Under the pieces are notes generated by a model. The model did no database searches and had not been told where the DNA came from. It saw only the letters and a list, made by a program, of their open reading frames with translations. Positions 1 through 10,725 of a stretch of 64,000 bases of DNA are shown here, piece after piece. This stretch comes from Gaertneriomyces semiglobifer (lineage: Eukaryota; Chytridiomycota; Chytridiomycetes; Spizellomycetales; Spizellomycetaceae). The stretch's first letter is position 1. Each line of letters starts with the position of its first letter. The stretch covers positions 186,001 through 250,000 of the forward strand of contig JAHLKF010000004.1 of NCBI GenBank assembly GCA_025558075.1, in the 5' to 3' direction. The translations under genes were made by a program, and so were the position numbers.

Positions 1-2077
1 CTTCCCAGCAGAGGTTGACGAGTCCAAGAACTATGTGTACGGTGACTATGTCAAGCTTCCGGAAGGTCTCCCGGATGAAGGTAACGCTCTTACTATCCGT
101 GCCGTCTTGGTCGGTACCATCCTTGGTTCCGTTGTCGCCGCCTCCAACTTGTACCTCGGTTTGAAGACTGGTTTCACCTTCGGTGCCTCTCTGTTCGGAG
201 CTATCTTCGGTTTCGCCATCTTGAAGCCCCTTTCTCGTGCCGCTGGCGGTTACTTCGGTCCCAAAGAGAACTGTACCGTCCAGACTGCCGCCACCGCTGC
301 TGGTGGTCTCTCCACCCTCTTCGTTGCCGCTCTCCCCGCTATGTACCGTCTTAAGCTTCTCGGTGAGGGCCCCGAGAAGGACATCGGTAAAATCATCGCC
401 TTGACCTTCATCACTGCCTACTACGGTCTCTTCTTTGCCGTGCCCCTCCGGAGGTACTTCATTCTCAAGAAGAAGCTCGTTTTCCCTTCACCTTTCGCCT
501 CGGCGAACACCATCGCCTCTCTTCACTCTGTTGGTGGTGAGAGCGAAGGTCTCTTGAAGGCAAAGATCATGGGTTGGTCCTTGGTCGGTGCTCTCCTCTG
601 GAACATCTTTGGCTACTTCTTCCCCGGTGTCTACTCCTGGGACATCTTCTCCTGGTTGGCCGCTCTCGACCCCAAAGGCTGCCCCACCTGTGTCCGATTG
701 GCTCAATGGACTTGGTACCTCGAGTGGACTCCCGCTTTCTTCGGTGCCGGTATGTTGTCTGGTCTCCACGTTTCCGTCTCCATGTGGATTGGATCCTGGA
801 CCGCTTGGGGCATTGGTGGTCCTCTACTTTTGAAGACCGGTCAGGCCGTCCGTACTATGAGCATGGAGAAGTTCTGGGACCCGTTTGTCTACGGTGACGA
901 GTGGGCAAACAAGGACGAACGTATTGCTCCTGGACCTCCGGGCGCTGTTGACGCCGCCAAGTTCCCCAGTGCTCGTTACTGGTTCATGTGGCCCGGTATC
1001 ATGGTCATGGTTTGCGCTTCTTTCGCCGAACTGTTCTACAACTGGAGGGGTATCTGGGACGGTCTCAAGGGTGGTGCTCAAGAGATCATTGGCAAGTTCA
1101 CCGGTGCAAAGCGTGATATGAGTGATGTCGATGAGGACGATTCCGACCCCGCTCCTGCTGACCAGCAGGTCAAGCCCCTCTACTGGGTCGGTGGTCTCCT
1201 TATTTCCTCCGTCACCACGGTCCTTGTCCTCTCCCTTGTCTTCAAGGTTCACGTCGGTGAAGCCATCCTTTCCATCATCCTCGCCTTCCTGTTCGGTTTC
1301 ATTGGTATCCAGGCTTCTGGACAGACTGACATTAACCCTGTCGGTTCCATCGCCAAGACTTCCCAGTTCATCTTCGGTGGTATCTCTCGTGGTCAGGGCA
1401 AGACCGAAGGCCTTGCCCTTGCCGACGCTCGTCGAACCAACCTTTTGGCCGGTGCCGTCGCTGGTGGTGCTGCCTCCCAGTGTGTCGACATGGTGGGAGA
1501 CTTGAAGACCGGACACTTGCTCCGTGCCTCTCCCCTCACCCAGTTCCTCGCACAATCCATCGGTACCTTCTTTGCCGTCTTCATCTCCACTGGTCTCTAC
1601 GTTGTCTACTCCAAGGCTTACCCTTGCATCAACGTCCCCATGGATGAGTGCCCGTTCGAACTTCCCTCTGTGCTTGCTTGGCAGAAGATTGCAGAGGTTC
1701 TTACCGCCCCCGAGAACGCTATCCCCAAGTCCGCCGCAATCACCTCCATCGTCATGGGTATTGTTGCAGTCTTCGCTGTCATTCTTCGCCACAAGCTCCC
1801 CGCCAAGCACGCCTGGTTGGTTCCCAACTTCTCTGCCATCGGTATTGCATGGATTTTGAACACCACATCTTACTCCAACGCCATGGTACTCGGTGCTCTC
1901 ATCATGACCGTTTGGGAGGCAAAGAGCCCCGCGAGCTGGGCCGTCTGGGGATTCGCCTTGTCTTCCGGTTTGATCGCCGGTGAGGGTCTTGGCGGTCTTG
2001 TCCAAGCTATCTTCAGGATGATTCCTGACGACAAGATGGCTCAGGAGAAGGTTATGATTGGTTGGGGTCAGGTATAG
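1..2077 (+). CDS. OPT-family oligopeptide transporter, 5'-truncated by window edge
   Basis: The reading frame is open from the first bases of the window, so the N-terminus lies outside; about 690 residues are visible, ending at TAG 2075-2077. The protein is a multi-pass membrane protein of the OPT superfamily, which couples proton import to uptake of small peptides or metal chelates. Visible family traits are the early NLYLGLKTGFTFGASLFGA helix, a conserved FGPKENCTVQTAATAAGG loop and a late GLGGLVQAIFRM segment. No intron is apparent in the visible part. Codon use leans strongly to C- and T-ending codons (GGT, GTC, TTC, ACC), unlike the following genes, which suggests high expression. The substrate cannot be told from sequence. 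Confidence 0.92.
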   Translation, partial: FPAEVDESKNYVYGDYVKLPEGLPDEGNALTIRAVLVGTILGSVVAASNLYLGLKTGFTFGASLFGAIFGFAILKPLSRAAGGYFGPKENCTVQTAATAAGGLSTLFVAALPAMYRLKLLGEGPEKDIGKIIALTFITAYYGLFFAVPLRRYFILKKKLVFPSPFASANTIASLHSVGGESEGLLKAKIMGWSLVGALLWNIFGYFFPGVYSWDIFSWLAALDPKGCPTCVRLAQWTWYLEWTPAFFGAGMLSGLHVSVSMWIGSWTAWGIGGPLLLKTGQAVRTMSMEKFWDPFVYGDEWANKDERIAPGPPGAVDAAKFPSARYWFMWPGIMVMVCASFAELFYNWRGIWDGLKGGAQEIIGKFTGAKRDMSDVDEDDSDPAPADQQVKPLYWVGGLLISSVTTVLVLSLVFKVHVGEAILSIILAFLFGFIGIQASGQTDINPVGSIAKTSQFIFGGISRGQGKTEGLALADARRTNLLAGAVAGGAASQCVDMVGDLKTGHLLRASPLTQFLAQSIGTFFAVFISTGLYVVYSKAYPCINVPMDECPFELPSVLAWQKIAEVLTAPENAIPKSAAITSIVMGIVAVFAVILRHKLPAKHAWLVPNFSAIGIAWILNTTSYSNAMVLGALIMTVWEAKSPASWAVWGFALSSGLIAGEGLGGLVQAIFRMIPDDKMAQEKVMIGWGQV

Positions 2078-2605
2078 ATTAGGTTTTAGGTTGGAACTTC
2101 TATGTAGAATGTGGGCCGAGGAAAGTATGACTTTCCAATTAATTGTACGATACAAAGGTATCTGAGATTGTAATCACGAATAGTATACCACTGCATCCAG
2201 ACATCTTTGCGTCTTTGCTCAAAGTGTATCTTGGCCGTTTGGCAAATCTACCTTCGCAACAATACAGAGGGCAATGGGAATGGGTGAGATTGTCCAAGTC
2301 CAGGAGAGCAAAATGGCGTTGTTTCAAGCACTGCTGCAACTCGAAGCTAGCTGTGGTTTCTTCGCTGCTTGGCGGTTGGGTAGCAGAGGTAGGCGGTTTG
2401 ACGGCTGGCGGTTGGCAGTTCAGCTGTGGTTTCTTGGCAGTTTGGCAAGTTGGCAAGATGAACGAACCTCCGCGGACTTTGCGCGCGTTGCGTAAGCAAA
2501 TCGCCCAGGAATTTCCCCAAATTTTTAGACGTACTTCACAAGTGTGAGCAGTGAACTGTCGCTTGACTGGCCATTGACGATCGAGCGAAATGATCCTCAG
2601 ACATC
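2078..2605. other. intergenic, G/T-rich degenerate repeats
   Basis: No convincing gene. Around 2340-2460 the plus strand repeats variants of GGCGGTTGG and TTGGCA, giving a short degenerate G/T-rich patch. Open frames here have no recognisable motif. The right part should hold the promoter of the downstream transporter. Confidence 0.5.
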
Positions 2606-4582
2606 ATGGTGAGTACCGCCCGGATGGCATTGCGCAGGACCCTTCGAGTCTAACCTCTCATCGTTCCGGACGATTTTACAGTCGTCTCTCAAACTTCCTC
2701 AGATGCGTCCGATAAAGGACGTTGTCAATGAAGTTAAGGCCCGCGCACCATACTATGCATCCGATTGGACCGACGGATTCAAGGACAAAAAGGTCCTTGC
2801 GTCCAGCATATTTATTTGTGAGTTCATGCTGGTCACCAGCACTGTTCCAACCGTTACTGATGCTTTTCTGACCTTAGTTTTTGCCAACATTGCTCCTGCC
2901 ATTACATTTGCTTTCTACCTCGATGATCGTACGAAAAGTGTCATTGGGGTGGTTGAGGTGCTCCTGTCATCGGCCCTCTCAGGCCTGATATATTCCATCC
3001 TGAGTGGACAGCCTCTTATCATTATTGGCGTCACGGGACCGGTCTCCATATTTATTGTAACCGTCCAGTCGCTCGCAAGCTCGTTGAAATTATCATTTCT
3101 GCCTTTCTTGAGTTGGACGATTCTATGGTCGGCGCTGATGCACATCATTTTGGGCGTTTGCGGTGCTTGCACACTGGTGTCGATTGTCACGCGATTCAGC
3201 TGCGAAATTTTTGGATGTCTCATTGCTGCAGTCTATCTACTTAATGGAGGAAAGGAGGTAGTCCGTGGTTTTCAAGAGGGAACTTTCGAAACTGGTCTTT
3301 TGGCCCTCATGTTTGCCGTTGGTACTTTGTGGTTGTGCATGCAATTGGCGATGGCTCGTCATTGGCTGTACCTCCGCGCATGGATGCGTGGGCTCATAGC
3401 GGACTATGCCATTCCGATTTCAGTGACGTTTGCCACCGTTCTATCCGTGGTGATCACGCGCATTGATCATTCTGGCATGGACCGTCTCAACGTTCCTGGG
3501 AATAAACCGTTCTTAACTACGACTAGCGGACGATCTTGGCTTGTTGATCTGGGTGATATATCAGTTGGCGGCGTGTTTGCGGCATTGATCAGCGGGCTGA
3601 TCTTGACTATTCTATTCTATTTCGACCACAATGTTTCTTCATTACTAAGTCAAGTATGTCCCTGTGTCATTTTCCAGCGCCTTTACGAATAAGAGCTAAC
3701 TCCATCTTCAAATAGAAACCGGAAAACAACCTTGTAAAACCCTCTGCTTTCAATTGGGACTTTGTCGTGGTGGGCATTGCGATGATCCCATGTGCATTCT
3801 TGGGCATTCCAATTTGCAACGGGCTCATTCCACAAGCACCTTTACACGTGCGATCGCTAGCAAAAATCCGCATCCGCCCCAACCCGCTTCATCCAAACCG
3901 CACCATCGAAGTCTGGGAACGCGTGAGCGAGCAACGCGTTTCCAACTTTGCCCAATCCGCTTTAACGCTGGTCGCGCTCGTGCCTCCGATTCTTCGGATA
4001 GTCGGTGCCATTCCACGCTCGGTGCTCGCGGGATTGTTCTTCGCCATGGGTCTCGCTTCCTTTGTTGGAAACCAGTTTGCGCAACGCACATGGCTTTTCT
4101 TTGCCGATCCAAAGGTGGCTTCGGCGGTTTTCCCGCAAATACGCACTGTTCCTTTTAAAGACTGTGCCAAGTTGACGGTGGTTCAGTTGGTGTTTTTGGC
4201 AGCTACGCTCGCTGTGACGGAATCAGATAATGCGGCAGCGTTGTCGTTTCCGGTCTTTATTGCGGCCCTAGTGCCGGTGCGCTACTTTCTGCTTCCCAAA
4301 TTTTTTCCTCCGCGTGTGTTGGATGTCCTCGACGCCGCGGATGGGCGCGACTTTGGTGATGTCGCCTCCGAGGACGAAGACGGAAGCGAGGTTGAGTTAG
4401 AGGTCGAAATGGCGGCCGTGGAAGGAGGAGTCGCCGTGAAACCGAACTCGACTATTTCATCGTCTGCCAGTGCTGGTAGCGAGAAGATGATTCAGGAGAT
4501 AGCGGTACATGTCGAGGATGACTTTGCACAGCATCCACGAAGGTTGTCGTCCGGACAAGACCAGTTGCTGAAGAGAACTTAA
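2606..4582 (+). CDS. BOR1-like bicarbonate/borate transporter (SLC4-type)
   Basis: Proposed exons are 2606-2608, 2682-2817, 2878-3653 and 3716-4582 (593 aa). The first exon is only the ATG codon, followed by a GTGAGT...ACAG intron. If that is wrong, translation can start in frame at ATG 2703. Family hallmarks are YYASDWTDGF near the N-terminus, then IFIFFANIAPAITFAF once the 60-nt intron 2818-2877 is removed, and ITGP-like motif IIGVTGPVSIF. About 10-12 membrane helices are followed by an acidic cytosolic tail. Known relatives (yeast Bor1, plant BOR1) export borate or exchange anions at the plasma membrane or vacuole. Intron 2818-2877 is a multiple of three and stop-free, so retention would not truncate the protein. 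Confidence 0.9.
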
Positions 4583-4764
4583 TGTACATTCTATTGTCAA
4601 GCATTACTATTATAAATATGTTGAAGTTGCTGCTTTATGGATGCTTACACAGGCTGGAGCTACATGCGGGCATAGCGGAAGTAGATGAGTGATGGGTAAT
4701 GGTAATCATCTTGCGTACCTGCTGATTATATATTCTCGGGTGCATCCTACGTCGCATGGCTGCA

Positions 4765-4783
4765 CCTCGCGCTGAGCGCGAGG
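4765..4783. repeat. perfect GC hairpin
   Basis: CCTCGCGC and GCGCGAGG are exact reverse complements around a TGA loop. It sits between two convergent gene ends, so it could fold in either 3' transcript; a role in termination is only a guess. Confidence 0.6.
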
Positions 4784-4878
4784 CGAGTTTAGCTTCTGAG
4801 AATGAAAGTCATGCCAAACAATCTGTGAAAGATAGGCGGCAGTTTGAAGCACCAAATACTCGTCGTTTGGGCGACTGT

Positions 4879-4998
4879 AATTGAATCGGTAAACTCCACA
4901 TAACGATCTATCAATCTACTCACTAGCACTCAGCTTCAATCACGCCAACAGCATCCATTCCGGTCCCAATACACACTGAGCTTGCCACCTGTTCTTTT
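4879..4998 (-). pseudogene. decayed copy of thiolase 3' end
   Basis: This stretch aligns along its whole length with 5016-5147, which contains the last codons and 3' flank of the thiolase gene. Shared strings include ATTGAATC, TCAATCTACTCACTAG and ACTCAGCTTCAATCACG. The copy has many substitutions and lacks about 11 bp in the codons before the terminal CIGTGMG motif, so it cannot encode the same C-terminus. It is best read as a partial tandem duplication that is decaying. Confidence 0.8.
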
Positions 4999-5059
4999 TC
5001 ACTTTGTCACTTTTTAATTGAATCTGCAATCTACATATGACGATCTACCAATCTACTCA

Positions 5060-6304
5060 CTAGTACTCAGCTTCAATCACGGCAGCAGCACCCATTCCGG
5101 TGCCAATACACATGCTGACGACGCCGAGCTTGCCACCAGTTCTTTTCAATTCAGGAAGCAGAGTAGCTATTTGTCTAGCTCCTGTGCAACCCAACGGGTG
5201 ACCAATAGCGATGGCTCCACCCTTCGGGTTGACCTTTTTCATATCAATACCGAGCTTTTCTACTGAGTATACCGCTTGCGACGCGAAAGCTTCGTTAATC
5301 TCGTAAATATCAATGTCGTTGGGCTGAAGGTTCAAGCGAGAAAGAACTTTTGGGATGGCGTACGCGGGTCCGACCCCCATCACCTTTGGCGGAACGCCAG
5401 CGCTCGCAAAGGTGATAAACTTGCCCAAGATGGGTAAGCCAAGCTCATGCGCTTTACTTCTTTTCATCAACAAGACGGCGGCTGCACCGTCTGAAACCTG
5501 AGAAGCATTACCGGCGGTCGTCGAGCCTCCTTGTTTGAAAACAGCTTTCAACTTGGAAAGTCCTTCAACTGTCGTGGTTGGGCGCACACCATCATCGCGA
5601 GTGATGGTAACAGGCTGTCCATTGAGGGAGGTGGGCACAGGTACCATCTCGTCGGTGTAAAGGTTGTCCTGCTGAGCCTTGGCCGCCAATGCATGAGATC
5701 TCGCGGCAAAAGCATCTTGTTTCTCTCTGGTGATTCCGAACTGCTCTGCCACGTTTTCGGAGGTGATCCCCATCGGCAACAAACACTCACTCGCGGCCTG
5801 ATTGGCAAGTATTTTCTCACTGACATTTTCGGCCATTTTCCGTCCTTGAGCATGGTTGAGACTCATCGATTCCATACCCGCTCCAATACCAATGTCGATC
5901 TCGCCGGCGCGGATGGCGTTGGCAATGTAGTGCACAGCTTGCAGGCCACTTGAACATTGACGGTGAGTGGTGCTGATCGAAGTCGTATCGGGAAATCCAG
6001 CGGCAAGCATGGCCATTCGCGACAACGTTGCACCGCCACCTGGAGTTAAGACGGTGCCGACCTGAATGTCATCAACCAGTGCAGGGTCGATGCGAGTACG
6101 ATCAAGGGTTGCTTTCAGGACATGATACAAAAGTTCCTCGACAGGCGTCTGGGAAAGGCCGCCCTTCATGCCCTTTGTAACAGGGGTCCGCAGAGCAGAC
6201 ACAATCACGATGTCATCTGGCGACTTGACACCCACGGTGCTGCTTGAAGGGTTGCTCCCAACGAGTTGGCCTGCGATCTGAGCGATTCTGCCTGTAGGAC
6301 TCAT
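5060..6304 (-). CDS. POT1: peroxisomal 3-ketoacyl-CoA thiolase
   Basis: Single-exon gene of 414 aa starting at ATG 6304-6302. It catalyses the last step of fatty-acid beta-oxidation, thiolytic cleavage of 3-ketoacyl-CoA. The acyl-accepting cysteine is Cys117 (HRQCSSGLQA); the other catalytic residues are His369 (GHPLGCTGAR) and Cys399 (MCIGTGMG), with the NEAFA motif between. Residues 6-14, RIAQIAGQL, fit the PTS2 peroxisome targeting consensus R-[LIV]-x5-[HQ]-L exactly, which favours peroxisomal thiolase over the cytosolic or mitochondrial acetyl-CoA acetyltransferases. The C-terminus AEY is not a PTS1. Intron-free structure contrasts with most neighbours. A decayed copy of its 3' end lies just downstream. 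Confidence 0.95.
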   Translation of the reverse strand: MSPTGRIAQIAGQLVGSNPSSSTVGVKSPDDIVIVSALRTPVTKGMKGGLSQTPVEELLYHVLKATLDRTRIDPALVDDIQVGTVLTPGGGATLSRMAMLAAGFPDTTSISTTHRQCSSGLQAVHYIANAIRAGEIDIGIGAGMESMSLNHAQGRKMAENVSEKILANQAASECLLPMGITSENVAEQFGITREKQDAFAARSHALAAKAQQDNLYTDEMVPVPTSLNGQPVTITRDDGVRPTTTVEGLSKLKAVFKQGGSTTAGNASQVSDGAAAVLLMKRSKAHELGLPILGKFITFASAGVPPKVMGVGPAYAIPKVLSRLNLQPNDIDIYEINEAFASQAVYSVEKLGIDMKKVNPKGGAIAIGHPLGCTGARQIATLLPELKRTGGKLGVVSMCIGTGMGAAAVIEAEY

Positions 6305-6602
6305 GATTCTCCTCTGCTTCCGTTGTTCTTGCGCGTGCAGTCCTCTGTATCCTGAGCTGATACCTGTAAGAATTCAATCCGTAAAAGCGACAGGCTGGCG
6401 AAGGAAGAAGACAACAATGCTCCTCCAAATGGCCACTTCCTCATCATCGCAACGCCAGCGACTGGCAGCGAGTGTGCCTCACAATTGCCGGTGAGACATT
6501 TTACCCGAAAAGAACCTTGTCCAAATATTTTTGTGTGATGGGCACAACTTACGCGTTACAGTCTCACCCAATTAGAGTGGGGTGAAAAAAAGAAAGATTC
6601 TA
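6305..6602. other. thiolase upstream region
   Basis: Upstream of the thiolase start and downstream of tRNA-Gln. A T-run for the minus-strand tRNA (A-run on the plus strand near 6585-6592) marks its polymerase III terminator. No other gene is seen. Confidence 0.5.
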
Positions 6603-6674
6603 AGGTCCTACTGAGATTCGAACTCAGGTTACCAGATTCAAAGTCTGGGGTGCTGACCGCTACACTATAGGACT
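6603..6674 (-). tRNA. tRNA-Gln (anticodon TTG)
   Basis: 72-nt cloverleaf without intron. The anticodon loop is CTTTGAA, giving TTG for CAA glutamine codons. T-arm CTGAG-TTCGAAT-CTCAG and the D-arm TAGTGTAGCGG match the internal A and B boxes. The acceptor arm pairs perfectly from 2-71 to 7-66, but position 1 is A and position 72 is C, a mismatch. An oligo-T tract follows on the minus strand. A second copy is at 26602-26673. Confidence 0.95.
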
Positions 6675-6737
6675 CCCTTGTTCCTGATCCCTTGCAAAAC
6701 AATAATGTACGTTATCAGTGACTTCAGAAGGAACACG

Positions 6738-7055
6738 TTAGTTTGTGGATAATCGGGGCTTTGGTGGAAGCGATGCACTACTAAGGGCCTCGTAGAAAGC
6801 CTCGTACTTGCGTTTTCCTTTGTTGAGCGCTACTCCAGGTACATGAGCGAAATGCCTCCCGATCTTGCAAAATGGATACCTCGCCGAGTTCTCGAAATGT
6901 ACGTTGCCCAATCCCGAGATAATATACATCTGTCTGCCGCTAACGGCCACCGTCGGCAAAGACGTGCCATTCCAGGCTTTTCGAGACTTACTACCGTTCT
7001 TTGACTTGCGCGGGGGCGCAGCATCCAGGCTCTTTATTTCGGTGGAGAGCGCCAT
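6738..7055 (-). CDS. small hypothetical ORF (105 aa), uncertain
   Basis: An ATG-started frame on the minus strand, basic near the N-terminus (PRKSKNGSKSRK) and more protein-like afterwards (SGRQMYIISGLGNVHFENSA). An in-frame stop just upstream excludes a longer single exon. It may be a separate small gene, or the last exon of something that includes the unresolved stretch 7056-7546. No family recognised. Confidence 0.35.
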   Translation of the reverse strand: MALSTEIKSLDAAPPRKSKNGSKSRKAWNGTSLPTVAVSGRQMYIISGLGNVHFENSARYPFCKIGRHFAHVPGVALNKGKRKYEAFYEALSSASLPPKPRLSTN

Positions 7056-7546
7056 TCTCGGGAACGCCTACGACAAGCGCAGACAACCCTTTCGGGGACC
7101 GTTTTGCAATTTTTGGAAGTTTCCCGGGGAAGGCGCTTCACAAAAGGCACACGCTGCAGCGGGGCGGCTTTGCGATGGATGCAGACGTGGCTCCGAGTTG
7201 TTGCGCCGCTCTCCCTTTTCAAGTGTTCTTGGAACAGACCTTGACCTTGAGCAAGGAAGAACACGATGAGCGGATGCCGCGCAAATCACTGCTCGAAAAT
7301 TCCACCATTGGGTGGCTGAACCAATCCTATCAGGGACCGGAGAGGACGACGACAATTGCACCTTGATAGTCCTCTCTCTGGACCCTGGAAAGGCCAAATA
7401 CAACAGCCATGCGGCACCGTTTCAAATCGAGATGATTGCTTTGTCGAAACCTGTCCACGTGGTGGCGGTAGCGTGCCATTGGCGGTTTGGCAAGTACAGC
7501 CAGCAGCGGCAGAAGAGCCTTCCTCCTGGAAGCACGCCGTGTCACT

Positions 7547-8387
7547 TTACAGAAATGTAAAGAACTGGGATTGAGCGAGCGCATCACAAGCGTCCGAGAA
7601 CAGCTCGACCGGATATATGTCACGCTCTTGGGCCGCAGAACCGGAAACTTTGAGATTGGAGGTTCTGCGGGCGAGTGGAAGAAGGCTGGGCAAAGAAGGT
7701 CGCTGGCAACCAAGGGGGCACCTCGTAGCAGGGAACGTGAACACCAACTCATCCCTCTGCTGGAAAAGAGAAGGCATCAGCAGAATTGCGGCCTTCCAGG
7801 AACGACACTCCCCAGCTTGGCCACTGGTGAGATCGGTGACCAACGATGGCAAACCTGTTTCTTGACTCTGAAAGAAGGGAAAGACTTGTGGGAAGAGTCG
7901 GCGGACAAGCATCAGATATACGCGACGCGTTGGACACTGTCAAAACACAAACTTACCTGGAATCGCGCAAGATGACGGGGGAGCATGTCCGCCAGCGAAA
8001 TGCCTCGACGATGACGACTACTGATGAGGTTCAAAACTACTATGCTGCTCTTTTGACGGAAATCGGATCGACGTCGTACCGCAGCAAAACCTTTTGAGAG
8101 TGTTATTGGCTGTACGACTGTCTCGATTGCAAGAGTGCAAGAGTGTGGGTGAGCGTTCCTTTTTTCTGTGCACGCACCGAGGGCGTGGAGGGGACCTCAA
8201 GCGCCATACCCACACGGACTTTAGCCGTCGACGAGTTGCTGCTCTTGGCGAGATTTGTGACGAGATCCGCATCTTGCAATGTGAAGGACGTCTTCGTAGT
8301 AACAATCCGGATATCCGCTGGGTACCTGTACAGCAGGTTATTCATTCCGACCGCGTACGGATGCGGCAATGTTCTTGCATGGCTCAT
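7547..8387 (-). CDS. hypothetical three-exon gene (231 aa)
   Basis: Exons 8178-8387, 7957-8121 and 7547-7867 join in phase 0 at each junction. Donors are GTGCGT and GTAAGT, acceptors AATCGAG and CTTTCAG, introns 56 and 89 nt. Exon 1 starts at ATG 8387 and encodes MSHARTLPHPYAVGMNNLLY; exon 2 encodes a basic segment (VRRRSDFRQKSSIVVLNLIS); exon 3 ends ALAQSQFFTFL and stop. The consistent phase is the main evidence. No known domain is recognised and no signal peptide or clear membrane segment is visible. The 5' end could extend upstream. Confidence 0.55.
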
Positions 8388-10725
8388 CACCGTTTCCTTC
8401 AGGCAGGTTTGGGTGAATCATCGTTGCGGTTACTATACTGGCTCTCTGATTACAACTACAGGACAATGGAACAAGCCTAGAGGTTGACAGGACGTGAAGG
8501 ATGCTGCGACTCTTTTAAAGGACAGGGGAGATACTGCGAGACAAGAAGCTGCCAGAGACGACAAGCGGCAGAGGAGGCAAATGGCCGCACATTTCCCGCG
8601 GCATCCGCGACATGCAATGTCCGCGGGGTGTGTTGACCGCAGATGCCCCGGGGCGTGCAATAGTAGGCAAAGACATGCTGGTGCTGGGGCGTATGCGGCC
8701 ATTCGCCTCCTCTGTCGACTGCCACTTGCCGTGCAATGCACGATTCTCGCAGACGTGTATCATTTACATGTGCATGTAGATCTAGATGGCAAATGTGTGG
8801 GAAAACGCGCTGCATGTGCAATCCACTAATATTTAATAGCCTATTGATATCAGAAAACTTTGACATTCTTCGTCCATGTTGTCCCAGGCAAATGTCAATT
8901 TCAACGCGTGCGGCCGAAATTGAAATCAAGAAGGCAAATGCAATGATATTAATTGAATTGATGTTCTCAGATGATGTGGAGAAGAGTATGCGGCTGGCGT
9001 GTGTGCGCGCACTTCAATTTCAAATTCAGAGCTGCGGAACGTGCGCTGAAGCCATCCGCTTGCACATCTTGCTGAATTAAGATGACCGCGGCATCTGCAT
9101 CTGCCTCCTCGGAAATGTGTATAGAATGTGCCAAATGATACGATACGCCTGTGAACGTTGGCAAGAAATGCCTGTGCCGCAAATTGATGAAGTGATGAAA
9201 GCGATCCTTTTATCTTGGATGTGCGAGCAATAACTCGGTGATTTTCGGACGGAATTTGCTGCATGCAGTTGTGATGAGTCAGTCCAGGGACGGCAGGGAC
9301 GGCGTGAAGCTAAGTGCGGTGACGATCATATCAGGGCAAAGTGAAAGTTACCTGCCCTTAGCAACTCTGTCAAGGGATCACGGGGGCAGGACCACGAATA
9401 TCGCATTGCTGTTATAAGCCAAATTTGGAAACATCCAAAAGTTCTACTGATGCGGCTTATGCCGCAGACTCTGGTAAGAGTTGAGGTAAATTTAAACTGC
9501 AACGTATATATATAACACTTTTGCGTATGTCATGTTAGTAGTGGTACCGAATACGATAGGCATGGAATACATATGACCTATTGGGGTGTGTGTGTGTGGA
9601 TCGCGGGTTTCTGTAACAGTTGTGGAAAGCTGCACAAATTGCTTGTTGGCGGTGTGTGGTTTGGGGGAACACACACGTTGCCGCACACACAGTCCGTTCA
9701 TCATTGGCAGCATTTTGCGTCTGACGTTGATTGGATTGACATGGCGGCACGTTCAAATTCAGCAACGTGAGAGGTCTCATGCAGTAGTAACCAAGTGCGA
9801 AGGTGGTGGTGGTTGGGTCACGCATGCACTACTTGCTGGCACAACACAGCAAACCATCATCATCATAGTAATGTTAGTATGAATTGAATTGAGCATTGCA
9901 TGGCCGTCGTCGTAACAACGCTATTCCCCCCCATACCAACACTACATAGCTATTCCCCCCATACTACCACCAATACTGATATACGATACCGCATAGCGCA
10001 TAGTAAATAGCAGTCAATTATAAAAGGTGACTGCGCCAAGGACTCTGAACGAAACATTTTGCGCTGAAATTATTTCCACTTGCGCACACACGACTGCCAC
10101 CTTTTGATAGCAGCAAGCAAAGGCAGAGAAGAAAGTGAAAGCCACTTTGGCGGTCGGTCAAGTTGGGTTGCCAGCTTAACATTCGCCCCCTGGCCGGAAG
10201 GTTATATACATAGAGATAGAGTGCTTCTACTCCCCCTCAGCTCTTGCTGCCTGCTAGCTAGCTTGCCTCCCTGAGTCAGTTCTTACACCACCGTGGTGTG
10301 TGTTGGCCTTTCGCAGCCACACTTAATTTATTCGCATTGCTTCTGCCCCACGACAGGCTCCGGCAAACCAAACAGAAAACCGGATTCATCAGACTTAGAA
10401 GCAGCCTGTCAAAAGAGGACAATCATATCTTGTACGAGGTCAATATACGGCCCTTTGGAGACACAGGCATCCTCGCGAATATCAACTAGACGTAGACGTT
10501 ATCCGGATGGATCAGTTACTGCGGTGACTTATTAGGAACTCATCACTCTTGCTCGCATTGGGTGGCCGGTACACACAAGTTGCAAGGTATCAGTCGATCC
10601 CTTCTTTGTCCGAAAACTCTCGCCTTTTCCTTTCTCGACGGGCGGGTGCATAACTGGGACGCTTTTCCAGGACTGCAAACCGTTTTTGGCTTGTGTAAGC
10701 CCGCATAATCCTGTATCTGCTTACA
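8388..10725. other. long gene-free region upstream of SFP1-like gene
   Basis: About 2.3 kb in which I see no gene with recognisable motifs or convincing splice structure. It contains an imperfect hairpin around 8597-8632 (CCGCGG repeats around GACATGCAATGTC), G/T-rich low-complexity sequence around 9580-9830, and a TATA-like site near 10201. Most of it is probably promoter and 5' leader of the downstream transcription-factor gene. Confidence 0.5.
10201..10212 (+). promoter_or_regulatory. TATA-like element for SFP1-like gene
   Basis: TTATATACATAG is followed about 30 bp later by a CT-rich stretch (CTACTCCCCCTCAGCTC) suited to transcription start. That would give a leader of roughly 480 nt before ATG 10726, possibly with an unseen leader intron. 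Confidence 0.4.

Larger units (their letters stand above)
4583..5059. other. intergenic between convergent genes
   Basis: Space between the 3' ends of the BOR1-like gene and the thiolase gene. It holds a perfect 8-bp GC-rich hairpin (4765-4783) and a decayed copy of the thiolase gene end (4879-4998), both listed separately. Confidence 0.6.

Noticed and set aside
824..2155. 443-codon minus-strand frame under the OPT gene
   Set aside because: A mirror of the strongly biased plus-strand codons; composition (Gly, Asp, Thr runs) is typical of an antisense shadow.
7001..7366. Protein-like plus-strand frame with a LEQTLTLSKEEHDERM segment
   Set aside because: No ATG near its start, no usable donor at its end, and neighbouring genes lie on the minus strand; left unresolved rather than called.
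8477..8929. 150-codon minus-strand frame
   Set aside because: Rich in Cys, His and Arg as expected from random sequence; overlapping frames of similar length exist on both strands.
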